From: Alteribacillus bidgolensis
Lineage (GTDB): Bacteria > Bacillota > Bacilli > Bacillales > Marinococcaceae
Direction of reading: 5' to 3'
Assembly (NCBI RefSeq): GCF_002886255.1
Contig: NZ_KZ614149.1
Span: forward strand, 62,001-126,000
DNA: 64,000 nt
Shown: positions 43,116 through 51,858 of the stretch, piece after piece
How the letters are laid out: each line of letters begins with the position of its first letter
Numbering within the stretch: the stretch's first letter is position 1
Position numbers and translations under genes: made by a program
The notes under the pieces: model-generated
What the model saw: the letters and a program-made list of their open reading frames with translations, nothing else
Told to the model about the DNA's origin: nothing
Database searches by the model: none

Positions 43116-44276
43116 TTAGTACTTATTTATAAGCGCAGTTAGTTTTTCGCCTGCTTTTTTTAGTAAATCTTCTTCTTGTACCAGAGCAATACGAACATAC
43201 CCTTCACCGCCAGCTCCAAAAGCATTTCCAGGGGTTACAACTACGCCATATTCTAAAGCTTCCAATGAAAAAGACAAAGATGTACACGGAGCAGGGACTT
43301 TTGCCCAGATAAACATCCCCCCATCAGGAATGCGTACTTGCCAGCCTTTTTTATGCAATACGTTAATAAAGACATCACGCCGCTTTTTATACACTCTCCG
43401 GTGATGTTCTAAATAAGAAAGTTCATTGGTTAAAGCATAGGCAGCTGCTTTTTGAACAGGCTGAAAAACACCGTAATCTATATTTGATTTTATATCAGCC
43501 AAAGGCTTTAAATAAGATGGAAAGCCTATTAAGTATCCTATCCGTGCACCGGCCATGTTGAAACTTTTTGATAAAGAATTAAATTCGACTGCAATTTTTT
43601 TAGCTTCAGGGATATGAAATATGCTTAAAGGATTTTGATTGGAAAAAATGAGTTCTGCATACGCAAAATCGTGGACAATTAAAATGTTATGTTCTAATCC
43701 AAAGGATACTGCTTGTTTAAAATAGTTTAAATCGGCCACGGCTGCAGTCGGGTTACCTGGATAATTTAGAATCATCATTTTTGCTTTTTTTACTATCTCT
43801 ATTGGAATATGGTCAAAGTCAGGCATGAAATTATTTTCTTCATGTACGGGAACCGTATATAATTGGGCATCTGCCAGGGAAGTGCATGCAGAATAGATAG
43901 GATAACCCGGATCAGGAGCTATAATGTAATCACCAGGGTCTAAATAAGCCAGTGCCAAATGGGCAAGGCCATCTTGGGAACCCATAAGCTGCAAAACTTC
44001 TTCTGGATTTAAATTGATATCAAATCGATGATTATAGTAGTGAACAACAGCTTCTTGAAACTCCTTTGTTCCTTTTAGAGAATATCCATACTGATCTTCC
44101 TTTTTTACTTCTTTGGAAAGAATAGACCGTACAGATTCTGGTGGTGGAAGATCTGGACTCCCGATACTTAAATCGATCATATTTTCGCCAGCTTGTATTT
44201 TTTTATTTTTCTTCTCTGCCAACTCTGTGAAAACACTTGAAGAAAGCGTGTTCATTCGCTGTGCTGGTTGTATCAT
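43116..44276 (-). CDS. Class I/II PLP aminotransferase (DapL/PatA-like)
   Basis: 386 residues from the ATG at 44276, preceded by GAAAGGATGG; the longer frame to 44354 adds an unlikely leader. IDLSIGSPDLPPPESV at the start, LMGSQDGLAHLALAYLDPGD, NYPGNPTAAVAD, HDFAYAELIF and the PLP lysine in SLSKSFNMAGARIGY. The pattern resembles LL-diaminopimelate or alanine aminotransferases; specificity cannot be assigned. Confidence 0.82.
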   Translation of the reverse strand: MIQPAQRMNTLSSSVFTELAEKKNKKIQAGENMIDLSIGSPDLPPPESVRSILSKEVKKEDQYGYSLKGTKEFQEAVVHYYNHRFDINLNPEEVLQLMGSQDGLAHLALAYLDPGDYIIAPDPGYPIYSACTSLADAQLYTVPVHEENNFMPDFDHIPIEIVKKAKMMILNYPGNPTAAVADLNYFKQAVSFGLEHNILIVHDFAYAELIFSNQNPLSIFHIPEAKKIAVEFNSLSKSFNMAGARIGYLIGFPSYLKPLADIKSNIDYGVFQPVQKAAAYALTNELSYLEHHRRVYKKRRDVFINVLHKKGWQVRIPDGGMFIWAKVPAPCTSLSFSLEALEYGVVVTPGNAFGAGGEGYVRIALVQEEDLLKKAGEKLTALINKY

Positions 44277-44423
44277 GAATAGACCATCCTTTCTATACTT
44301 ATTATAAAGGATAAAATATGTTTTATGGGTACATGAGATAACAATTATTAACATGAAATTCCTGCTCTAACTCATATATCATGAAAGACGTGGCAGGCGT
44401 ACGGATTGCTTCCTAACAGTAAA

Positions 44424-44463
44424 ACAAAAAAACTGTCCCTCTAAGTTGATTTTGGGACAGTTT
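44424..44463 (-). terminator. Terminator of the small gene at 44478
   Basis: AAACTGTCCC/GGGACAGTTT, perfect 10-bp stem. On the reverse strand it is followed by TTTTTT. Confidence 0.85.
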
Positions 44464-44477
44464 CTGCATAGTTGATT

Positions 44478-44702
44478 TTATTCAGGATGAATGGTTGAAC
44501 CACGTTCCAAGCTTGCTTCATTAAGGTGAAACGAATGCCTATTTTTTATTTCTTCCATTATCTCTCGATAAATCATGCCGCCTTCAGAGTTTAGATATGG
44601 AAGTATTTGCTGAAAGCTTTCGTGAAAATGAGCAAGTTCTTTATCAGTCCAGTTCTTTTTGGAAGTCATGACTAATTCAGAGAAATCACGCCCAACATAC
44701 AT
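44478..44702 (-). CDS. Small conserved-looking cytosolic protein
   Basis: 74 residues beginning MYVGRDFSELVMTSKKNWTD and continuing KELAHFHESFQQILPYLNSE, then a helical EIMEEIKNR. Charged and soluble, with a terminator right after the stop codon and AGAGGTGAG before the ATG. Short MYVGRD-type proteins occur in other Bacillaceae; function unknown. Confidence 0.65.
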   Translation of the reverse strand: MYVGRDFSELVMTSKKNWTDKELAHFHESFQQILPYLNSEGGMIYREIMEEIKNRHSFHLNEASLERGSTIHPE

Positions 44703-44798
44703 GTAACCTCACCTCTTTTTAACGTTATTTTATCTGTAAGGAGGAAACCTTATACGTTATAATATTTGAAGATTGTCTAAAGGTATAGGAGGAAAAGA

Positions 44799-45548
44799 AT
44801 GGAGAATAAAGTAGCCCTTGTCACTGGCAGCAGCAGAGGAATAGGAAAACAAATAGCTTTAAAATTAGCTGAAAAAGGATATAATATCGTCGTCAACTAT
44901 GCTCGAAGTAAAACAAAAGCGATGGAAACTGCTGATGAAATTGAATCATTAGGAGTAAAAGCAGCCATTGTGAAAGCGAATGTAGGAAAAACGGAAAAAA
45001 TCAAAGAATTGTTTTCGACAGTGAATGATACATTTGGTCGTTTAGATGTGTTTGTAAATAATGCAGCTTCTGGAGTATTAAGACCAGCAATGGAATTAGA
45101 AGAAAATCATTGGGATTGGACGATGAACATTAATAGTAAAGCATTATTGTTCTGTGCTCAGGAAGCGGCTAAATTAATGGAAAAAAATAATGGTGGTAAC
45201 ATTGTAAGTTTGAGTTCCTTAGGTTCCCAGCGCTATTTAAAAAATTATACAGCCGTTGGAGTTTCAAAAGCAGCCGTTGAAGCACTAACACGATATTTGG
45301 CAGTGGAACTTTCTGAGAAAGGTATTGTGGTTAATGCTGTATCTGGCGGGGCGGTAAATACTGAAGCACTCACGCATTTTCCTAACCGCGATGAGTTATT
45401 AGAAGAAGCAAAGAAAAAAACTCCTGCCGGTCGAATGGTAGAGATGACCGATTTAGTAAACGGGGTTATGTTTTTAATTTCAGATGAAGCTTCGATGATT
45501 CGGGGGCAGACTATCGTTATTGATGGAGGAATTTCTCTTTTAACTTAA
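44799..45548 (+). CDS. fabL: Enoyl-ACP reductase FabL (NADPH)
   Basis: 249 residues. VTGSSRGIGKQIA cofactor motif, NNAASGVLRPAMELEENHWD, and YTAVGVSKAAVEALTRYLAV with the enoyl-reductase spacing Tyr-X6-Lys rather than the Tyr-X3-Lys of most SDRs. The C-terminal AVSGGAVNTEALTHFPNRDE and RGQTIVIDGG match B. subtilis FabL (YgaA). It reduces trans-2-enoyl-ACP in fatty acid synthesis. AGGAGG 6 bp before the ATG. sspE follows, as in B. subtilis. Confidence 0.93.
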   Translation: MENKVALVTGSSRGIGKQIALKLAEKGYNIVVNYARSKTKAMETADEIESLGVKAAIVKANVGKTEKIKELFSTVNDTFGRLDVFVNNAASGVLRPAMELEENHWDWTMNINSKALLFCAQEAAKLMEKNNGGNIVSLSSLGSQRYLKNYTAVGVSKAAVEALTRYLAVELSEKGIVVNAVSGGAVNTEALTHFPNRDELLEEAKKKTPAGRMVEMTDLVNGVMFLISDEASMIRGQTIVIDGGISLLT

Positions 45549-45619
45549 AAAATTTTTCATTTCTTTATGGATAAATTCTGTCTTTAAGGGGCAAGTTAAT
45601 CCATGTGGAGGTGAATAAG

Positions 45620-45826
45620 ATGGATAGAAATCAAAACCAACAACAAAACGCTTCACAAACTAACGCACAAAAAGTTCGCCAGCAAAACGCAGCAGCTGCT
45701 AGAAATCAAAGCCAGCAGACTGAATTTGCAAGCGAAACGGATGCACAGCAAGTAAGACAACAAAATCAACAGTCTCAACAAAAGAAACAACAGAATCAAC
45801 AACAGCCAAACCAACGTCAGCAATAA
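45620..45826 (+). CDS. sspE: Gamma-type small acid-soluble spore protein
   Basis: 68 residues, very rich in Gln and Asn. The germination-protease site TEFASETDAQQVRQQN is intact; a degenerate copy, ASQTNAQKVRQQN, lies before it. Gamma SASP is a spore-core amino-acid store degraded by GPR at germination. It is shorter than the 84-residue B. subtilis protein, with one good cleavage repeat. GTGGAGGTG precedes the ATG at 45620. Next to fabL as in B. subtilis. Confidence 0.93.
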   Translation: MDRNQNQQQNASQTNAQKVRQQNAAAARNQSQQTEFASETDAQQVRQQNQQSQQKKQQNQQQPNQRQQ

Positions 45827-45834
45827 CTAGAACA

Positions 45835-45879
45835 AAAAAGGGCTCTTTGGAAGGGTTGCTTCCGAAGAGCTCTTTTTTT
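45835..45879 (+). terminator. sspE terminator
   Basis: AAGGGCTCTTtGGAAG pairs with CTTCCgAAGAGCTCTT, then seven T residues. Confidence 0.92.
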
Positions 45880-45888
45880 AAGCTTCTT

Positions 45889-45968
45889 TATACATTTAAA
45901 GGAATAAAAGTATAAGTGAAACTACGACTTCCGCCATAAGGATTCGGCGGCAAATCGAGTTTTTCTAA
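45889..45968 (+). repeat. Dispersed intergenic repeat, copy 6
   Basis: TATACATTTAAAGGAATAAAAG, GTATAAGTGAAACTACGACTT, GATTCGGCGGCAAATCGAG, TTTTTCTAA. The hairpin stem keeps pairing through a compensatory change (GATTCG with CAAATCGAG). It abuts the stop codon of the reverse gene at 45969. Confidence 0.85.
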
Positions 45969-46130
45969 TTAAAACATTGGGAAAACATATTGTACTAAAA
46001 ACCATAAGAATCCAAAAAAGATAAGGACGTATGCAAAATATTTTATAAAGGTGGCTGCTACATTAGATTTATCTTCTTTTTTCTCTATATGTCTTTCTTC
46101 ATATTCATGATCCGGAGTTTTTCTAGACAT
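45969..46130 (-). CDS. Small single-pass membrane protein
   Basis: 53 residues. Charged N-terminus (MSRKTPDHEYEERHIEKKED) and one hydrophobic C-terminal helix (FAYVLIFFGFLWFLVQYVF). GGAGGAAG precedes the ATG. I do not recognise it. The dispersed repeat directly after its stop codon could act as its terminator only on the other strand, so its own end signal is unclear. Confidence 0.65.
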   Translation of the reverse strand: MSRKTPDHEYEERHIEKKEDKSNVAATFIKYFAYVLIFFGFLWFLVQYVFPMF

Positions 46131-46319
46131 GACACTTCCTCCCCGTTTTTAATTTATTGAACTTTTCCCTCCCTTCTTTTTTCATAAACATGTTCAAATT
46201 TCAGAAGAAAGCCTGATAATATTTTTGGAGAAGAAGCAATTTTTTAGTTTAGTTTTCTTTATAGTAAACAAGATGTATAATACATAAGATAGAGAATAGA
46301 AAAGAGGAAGGAGAAGGGC

Positions 46320-46847
46320 ATGGAATTCCCGGAAACCGGAAGAATAATCGAAATTCAAAGCTATAAGCATGACGGAACTCTTCACCGTATCTGGGAGGAA
46401 ACCCTGATCTTACAAGGTACATCCAAAGAAGTGGTTGGCGGTAATGATCGAATCCTTGTTCATGAATCCGATGGAAGGACATGGAGGACTAGAGAACCAG
46501 CAATTTGCTATTTTCATAGAGAAAAGTGGTTTAACGTTATTGGAATGGTTCGAGCCGACGGAATTCATTATTATTGTAACTTAGGTACTCCTTTTGTGTG
46601 GGATGAAGAAGCTTTGAAATATATAGATTATGACTTAGATATTAAAGTTTTTCCTGACATGACATATCATTTACTAGATGAAGATGAATTCAAAAAACAT
46701 AAAGAAGAAATGAATTATCCAGAAAAAATTAATCTGCAAATTTCTAAGTCTGTAGAAGAACTTCAGAGCTGGATTTATCAAAGAAAGGGGCCGTTTGATC
46801 CCCAGTTTGTGGAACAATGGTATGAACGCTATTTGTTTTTTCGTTGA
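46320..46847 (+). CDS. ygaC: YgaC-family protein (DUF402, nucleoside tri-/diphosphatase type)
   Basis: 175 residues, DUF402 fold. Strong blocks: IQSYKHDGTLHRIWEET, ESDGRTWRTREPAICYFH, YCNLGTPFVWDEEALKYIDY, DLDIKVFPDMTYHLLDEDE and a C-terminal QWYERYLFFR. Staphylococcal homologues are reported as nucleoside phosphatases. AAGGAGAAGGGC precedes the ATG. It lies 12 bp before ygaD. Confidence 0.9.
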   Translation: MEFPETGRIIEIQSYKHDGTLHRIWEETLILQGTSKEVVGGNDRILVHESDGRTWRTREPAICYFHREKWFNVIGMVRADGIHYYCNLGTPFVWDEEALKYIDYDLDIKVFPDMTYHLLDEDEFKKHKEEMNYPEKINLQISKSVEELQSWIYQRKGPFDPQFVEQWYERYLFFR

Positions 46848-46859
46848 TAGAGGTGAATA

Positions 46860-48602
46860 ATGGGTAGTATTAAAAGATATTTGCAATTTGTAAAGCCGTA
46901 TAAAAAAGTTATTTTTATTACGATTATCATTGGAGTATTAAAATTTGGAATTCCGCTTTTAACTCCACTGATCTTAGCCTATGTCATAGACGACATAATT
47001 CTAGCAGAAACGATAGCAACCGATGAAAAATTAAATACGTTATTTTGGCTTGTTGGAGGGACAATTCTAGCTTTTCTTGTTTTAAGACCCCCGATTGAAT
47101 ATTATCGGCAATATTTTGCTCAATGGACAGGCAGCAAGGTTTTATATGACATAAGAGATCAATTGTTTGCTCATATTCAAAAATTAAGCTTGCGGTTTTA
47201 TTCTAATCGAAAAGCCGGCGAGATCATTTCCCGGGTAATACATGATGTCGAACAAACAAAAAATTTCGTTATCACTGGTTTAATGAACATTTGGCTTGAT
47301 ATGGTAACGATTGTTATCGCAGTAATAATTATGTTAACGATCAATAGCTGGTTAACATTAGTTGCGCTTGCATTATTTCCTTTGTATGTTTTTTCGATCA
47401 AATATTTTTACTCGAGACTGCGTGATTTAACTAAAGTCCGCTCACAAGCATTAGCAGATGTACAAGGCCACTTGCATGAACGGGTTCAAGGGATGAATGT
47501 AATTCGAAGCTTTGCGCTAGAAGAATATGAGCAAGAGCAATTTGGAAAAAGAAACATTCATTTTCTTAATAAAGCGATTGATCATACAAAATGGAATGCA
47601 AAGACTTTCGCCGTTGTAAATACAATTACTGACATTGCTCCATTAATTGTTATACTAGCTGCAGGTTACTTTGTGTTAACATCAGGGCTTGAGGTCGGTG
47701 AGATGGTAGCATTTGTTTCATACATGGAGCGTTTGTACAACCCATTAAGAAGGTTGGTCAATTCTTCGACAACATTAACGCAATCCATAGCTTCAATGGA
47801 TCGTGTTTTTGAATTTGTAGATGAAAAATACGATATCCAGGATAAAAATACTGCTATCCCGCTTGAGCATACAAGCGGAGCTATAGAATTTAACAATGTT
47901 ACATTTCAATATGAAGAAGATAGTGAAATAGTATTAAAGAATATTGATCTATCCGTAACAGCTGGAGAAACAATTGCTTTGGTTGGGATGAGCGGTGGCG
48001 GGAAAAGTACATTAGTCAGTCTTATTCCAAGGTTTTACGATGTCAGTTCTGGTGCGGTAAAACTAGATGGAATAGATATTCGTGATTATGAAGTACGAAC
48101 CCTTAGAGACAAAATTGGGATGGTTCTGCAAGATAATATTTTATTTAGTGATTCTGTAAAAATGAATATATTAATGGGCAACCCTCATGCAACCCATCAA
48201 GAAGTAGTGGAAGCAGCCAAAGCAGCAAACGCAGATGGGTTTATCAATGAACTGCCAAATGGTTATGACACCCCGGTAGGAGAGCGCGGAGTGAAATTGT
48301 CTGGAGGTCAAAAACAAAGAATTGCAATTGCCAGGGTATTTTTAAAAAATCCGCCGATTTTGATTTTTGACGAGGCTACCTCGGCTCTAGATTTGGAAAG
48401 TGAGCATCTTATCCAAGAAGCAATGCAAAACCTGGCTAAAAATAGAACAACATTTATTGTGGCTCACCGACTTTCAACGATCACGCACGCCGACCGGATT
48501 ATTGTAATAGAAAATGGTACAGTTGTTGAATCAGGTAATCACTCTCAATTAATGCAGCATGAAGGTTCTTATCGGAAGCTGTTTGAAGTACAAAACGTTT
48601 AG
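46860..48602 (+). CDS. ygaD: ABC transporter, fused membrane and ATPase domains (YgaD)
   Basis: 580 residues. An N-terminal six-helix exporter domain (to about 320), then an ATPase domain: Walker A GMSGGGKSTL, signature LSGGQKQRIAIAR, Walker B ILIFDEATSALD, and VAHRLSTI. It forms a homodimeric or heterodimeric MsbA/BmrA-type exporter; the substrate is unknown. The coupling with ygaC matches B. subtilis. Confidence 0.92.
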   Translation: MGSIKRYLQFVKPYKKVIFITIIIGVLKFGIPLLTPLILAYVIDDIILAETIATDEKLNTLFWLVGGTILAFLVLRPPIEYYRQYFAQWTGSKVLYDIRDQLFAHIQKLSLRFYSNRKAGEIISRVIHDVEQTKNFVITGLMNIWLDMVTIVIAVIIMLTINSWLTLVALALFPLYVFSIKYFYSRLRDLTKVRSQALADVQGHLHERVQGMNVIRSFALEEYEQEQFGKRNIHFLNKAIDHTKWNAKTFAVVNTITDIAPLIVILAAGYFVLTSGLEVGEMVAFVSYMERLYNPLRRLVNSSTTLTQSIASMDRVFEFVDEKYDIQDKNTAIPLEHTSGAIEFNNVTFQYEEDSEIVLKNIDLSVTAGETIALVGMSGGGKSTLVSLIPRFYDVSSGAVKLDGIDIRDYEVRTLRDKIGMVLQDNILFSDSVKMNILMGNPHATHQEVVEAAKAANADGFINELPNGYDTPVGERGVKLSGGQKQRIAIARVFLKNPPILIFDEATSALDLESEHLIQEAMQNLAKNRTTFIVAHRLSTITHADRIIVIENGTVVESGNHSQLMQHEGSYRKLFEVQNV

Positions 48603-48609
48603 GTTGAAT

Positions 48610-48648
48610 AAGGAGGCAGTGTGAATTTAATCGACTGCCTCCTTTATA
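48610..48648 (+). terminator. ygaCD terminator
   Basis: AAGGAGGCAGT/ACTGCCTCCTT, perfect 11-bp stem, followed by TATAT. Confidence 0.8.
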
Positions 48649-48716
48649 TATAACTTAAAAGCATAAGACAATATCCGCCAATACATAGACAGCAAGTGCT
48701 TCTAATAACGAGTTTA

Positions 48717-49799
48717 TTACTCTGTTCTTTTTTCGATATCTACGTTATTATCAGATTTATGATAGCTGAAAAAGCTTTCTACCAGAGTGTCTAAATGTTC
48801 TAGCTGCTCATTGTATTCAATAATGTGAGATACCACAGGAAGAATGTGAAGCCATTCTTCACGATCAATTTCTTTATGATCATATAAATCCATAAATAAA
48901 TCTGTTAAAGACTCTCTTCCTTCATCCACTTCTTCGGCCATCTCTTCAGTTAAGTGTATATTTACTTTTCCTACATATCGAAGCAAAATTCTATCGTGGT
49001 AATCAGTCAGGTAATCTAGCTGTTGTTTAATTAATTTCTGCATGCGGTCTGGCATATGTTGAATTTCATTTTCATAACGATCAAACGTTTTAAGAATGAC
49101 AAATGATTTTTTTAACGTTACAATCATTTGTTTAAAAACAACGAGTTTGCGTCCTTTGCTTAATTTGTTTTTAAGAAAATAATTACGCTCTTCTTTATAA
49201 AGCAGGAACAAATTGTCTAATTTAATGATCGATTCATTTATTAGCGGGATATCTTTTTTAAGTGATTGCTGGTTTGTCTCATGTCTAGTAATAAGTCTGA
49301 TCCAGCGGATGACTTCTTCTGTAAGATCAGAAATTTTATAATATAATTTTGTTTCGTGTTTCGGGGGTAAAAATATAAGGTTAACAATAAATGCTGCAAA
49401 AACCCCAAGCATTATTAATGAAAATCGTTCAAATGCAAAAAATAAAAATCCTTCTTGCGGGTTGCCCATAATAATTATAATTGTAACGAGAGCTAGCGAT
49501 ATAGCAGATGATTCAAGCTTTAATCTTAAAATAATTACAATAGCAAGTATAACTGCTGTTCCTATGATAACTGGATCGTGACCGAACGTTACTGCAAATA
49601 AAATAGCGATAGCAGCACCGATAACATTTGCTTGAATCTGTTCGAGTATAGTTTGGTACGTTTTAAAAATAGAGGGTTGTATTGCAAAAGTAGCTGAAAT
49701 TGCCGCGAAAAACGAGGGTTCAAGGCCTGCCCACGCAGCAGCATACATAGCTAAAACAATGGAAAGGCCAGTTTTGAAAATTCTTGCCCCGAGTTTCAT
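48717..49799 (-). CDS. ygaE: FUSC / aromatic-acid-exporter family membrane protein (YgaE)
   Basis: 360 residues. About six membrane segments in the first 150 residues (for example LSIVLAMYAAAWAGLEPSFF, VIGAAIAILFAVTFGHDPVI), then a long charged helical cytoplasmic domain. This is the ArAE_1 layout of B. subtilis YgaE. Transport of aromatic acids is inferred from distant relatives only. It has the expected position between ygaD and gsaB. Confidence 0.87.
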   Translation of the reverse strand: MKLGARIFKTGLSIVLAMYAAAWAGLEPSFFAAISATFAIQPSIFKTYQTILEQIQANVIGAAIAILFAVTFGHDPVIIGTAVILAIVIILRLKLESSAISLALVTIIIIMGNPQEGFLFFAFERFSLIMLGVFAAFIVNLIFLPPKHETKLYYKISDLTEEVIRWIRLITRHETNQQSLKKDIPLINESIIKLDNLFLLYKEERNYFLKNKLSKGRKLVVFKQMIVTLKKSFVILKTFDRYENEIQHMPDRMQKLIKQQLDYLTDYHDRILLRYVGKVNIHLTEEMAEEVDEGRESLTDLFMDLYDHKEIDREEWLHILPVVSHIIEYNEQLEHLDTLVESFFSYHKSDNNVDIEKRTE

Positions 49800-49924
49800 G
49801 AAAACGTTCGATTCCTTTCTTTCCCAGCGGTAGAATCCGACAGGTTTTTGATGTCATTTACATGCAAGGTCGATTACTGTTTCTTTATATTTCCACGAAA
49901 GGAAATGAGTATCCATAAAAAACT

Positions 49925-51223
49925 TCACTGTTCTTTTTCTATTTCATCAAACGCTTTTTCTGCTGCTTTTAGCGTTTCTTCAATGTCTTTTTCCTCATGA
50001 GCCGTAGTGATAAACCAGGCTTCGTATTTTGATGGAGCTAAATTGATTCCCTGATTTAACATTTTTTTGAAAAACTTGCTAAAGAGTACATCGTTACTGT
50101 TATCTGCATCATCATAGTTTTGTACTTTTTGTGAAGTAAAGTAAAGAGTTAAAGCGCCTTTTAAGCGATTGACAGTAGCTGGAACCGTATGATTTTTAAT
50201 AATGTTATTTAAACCGTCTTCTAAACGAGAACCTAAGTAATCTAATTTTTCATATACTCCCTCTTCTTGCAGGACTTCTAAGCAAGCAATCCCAGCGCTG
50301 ATGGAAGCTGGGTTCCCTGACATCGTACCTGCTTGATAAGCTGGTCCAAGAGGAGCTACGTTTTCCATAATATCGATTCTTCCTCCATAAGCTCCAATAG
50401 GCAGGCCGCCTCCGATGATTTTTCCCATAGCTGTCATATCAGGGGTTACACCTAGCAAATTTTGCGCTCCCCCATACATAAATCGAAAAGCTGTAATCAC
50501 TTCATCGTAAATAACCAGTGACCCTGCATTATGAGCCAGCTGATTAACAGTCTCTAAAAATCCAGGAACTGGTTCGACAATTCCAAAATTGCCTACAATC
50601 GGCTCAACTAAAACGGCTGCTACTTCATTACCCCATTTATCTAAGGCTTTTTTTAAGTTTTCGGGATCATTAAATGGAACGGTGATAACTTCCTCTGCAA
50701 TATTTTTTGTCACCCCGGCAGAATCAGGAGATCCAAGCGTTGATGGGCCTGAGCCAGCAGCTACTAAAACAAGATCAGAATGGCCATGGTAACAGCCTGC
50801 AAATTTAATCACTTTAGTACGGCCAGTGTAAGCTCTCGCCACGCGGATCGTTGTCATAACTGCTTCTGTTCCTGAATTAACAAAACGCACTTTTTCTAAA
50901 GAAGGAATCGAGTTTTTTAACATCATAGCAAATTGGCTTTCAAGTTTTGTAGGGGTTCCATATAAAGTTCCATTATGGGCTGCATTCGTAATTGCACGGG
51001 TGATGTGGGGATGAGCATGGCCGGTTATTATAGGACCGTAAGCTCCTAAATAATCTATGTATTTATTCCCGTCCACGTCGTAAAAGTATGCTCCCTCTCC
51101 TTTTTCCATAAATATAGGCGTTCCGCCGCCCACACCTTTAAAAGAGCGTGAAGGACTATTAACTCCTCCAACAATATGTTCACACGCTTCTTTATATAAT
51201 GCTTCTGAATGAGTTTTTTCCAA
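49925..51223 (-). CDS. gsaB: Glutamate-1-semialdehyde 2,1-aminomutase, second-copy (GsaB) type
   Basis: 432 residues from TTG 51223, 6 bp after AAAGGAGGAG; the ATG at 51256 has no such site. Family markers: GGVNSPSRSFKGVGG, DYLGAYGPIITGHAHP, VNSGTEAVMTTIRVARAYTG, YHGHSD, VIYDEVITAFR and PLP lysine in TAMGKIIGGGLPIGAYGG. It forms 5-aminolevulinate for tetrapyrroles. B. subtilis has hemL elsewhere and gsaB at this place, so this is probably the paralogue. Confidence 0.9.
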   Translation of the reverse strand: MEKTHSEALYKEACEHIVGGVNSPSRSFKGVGGGTPIFMEKGEGAYFYDVDGNKYIDYLGAYGPIITGHAHPHITRAITNAAHNGTLYGTPTKLESQFAMMLKNSIPSLEKVRFVNSGTEAVMTTIRVARAYTGRTKVIKFAGCYHGHSDLVLVAAGSGPSTLGSPDSAGVTKNIAEEVITVPFNDPENLKKALDKWGNEVAAVLVEPIVGNFGIVEPVPGFLETVNQLAHNAGSLVIYDEVITAFRFMYGGAQNLLGVTPDMTAMGKIIGGGLPIGAYGGRIDIMENVAPLGPAYQAGTMSGNPASISAGIACLEVLQEEGVYEKLDYLGSRLEDGLNNIIKNHTVPATVNRLKGALTLYFTSQKVQNYDDADNSNDVLFSKFFKKMLNQGINLAPSKYEAWFITTAHEEKDIEETLKAAEKAFDEIEKEQ

Positions 51224-51372
51224 TTTAAGCTCCTCCTTTGAAAAATCCTTTTTCATTGTACCATTTAAGCATAATTTTGATGGTAGATAAAAGATATATT
51301 CAGTTTATTTGTTAAATAGATAAAATGAAGGTACGCTTATATATACATAATAATATAGAAAGGATGAAAAAA

Positions 51373-51840
51373 ATGTCTGTAACAATTGGAAACAAAGCAC
51401 CTGATTTTACTCTGCAGGCCAGTAATGGGGAGGAAGTTAGTCTTTCTGATTATAGAGGTCAAAACATTGTGCTTTATTTTTATCCAAAAGACATGACTCC
51501 TGGCTGCACTACTGAAGCTTGTGACTTTCGGGATTATGTTGAAGAATTTGAGGGGACAAATACAGTTATTCTTGGTGTAAGCCCTGACCCAATCAAAAAA
51601 CATCAAAAATTTATTGATAAACACGGGTTACCGTTTTTACTGCTTGCTGATGAAGATAAAAAAGTGGCAGCAGCATATGATGTATGGCAGTTAAAGAAAA
51701 ATTTCGGGAAAGAATACATGGGAATCGTACGATCTACTTTTATTATTGATAAAGGTGGAAAGCTGGTTAAGGAATGGAGGAAAGTCAAAGTAAAGGATCA
51801 TGTGAAAGAAGCGCTGAATTACATCAAAGAAAATTTATAA
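51373..51840 (+). CDS. bcp: Bcp-type thiol peroxidase (YgaF)
   Basis: 155 residues from ATG 51373, behind GAAAGGATG. Peroxidatic and resolving cysteines lie in DMTPGCTTEACDFRD, five residues apart, as in atypical two-Cys PrxQ/Bcp proteins. The rest (APDFTLQASNGEEVSL, VILGVSPDPIKKHQKF) is typical. It reduces peroxides using thioredoxin. The frame at 51325 adds 16 unlikely residues. Neighbour of perR as in B. subtilis. Confidence 0.94.
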   Translation: MSVTIGNKAPDFTLQASNGEEVSLSDYRGQNIVLYFYPKDMTPGCTTEACDFRDYVEEFEGTNTVILGVSPDPIKKHQKFIDKHGLPFLLLADEDKKVAAAYDVWQLKKNFGKEYMGIVRSTFIIDKGGKLVKEWRKVKVKDHVKEALNYIKENL

Positions 51841-51858
51841 AAAAGGGGCAGACTTATA

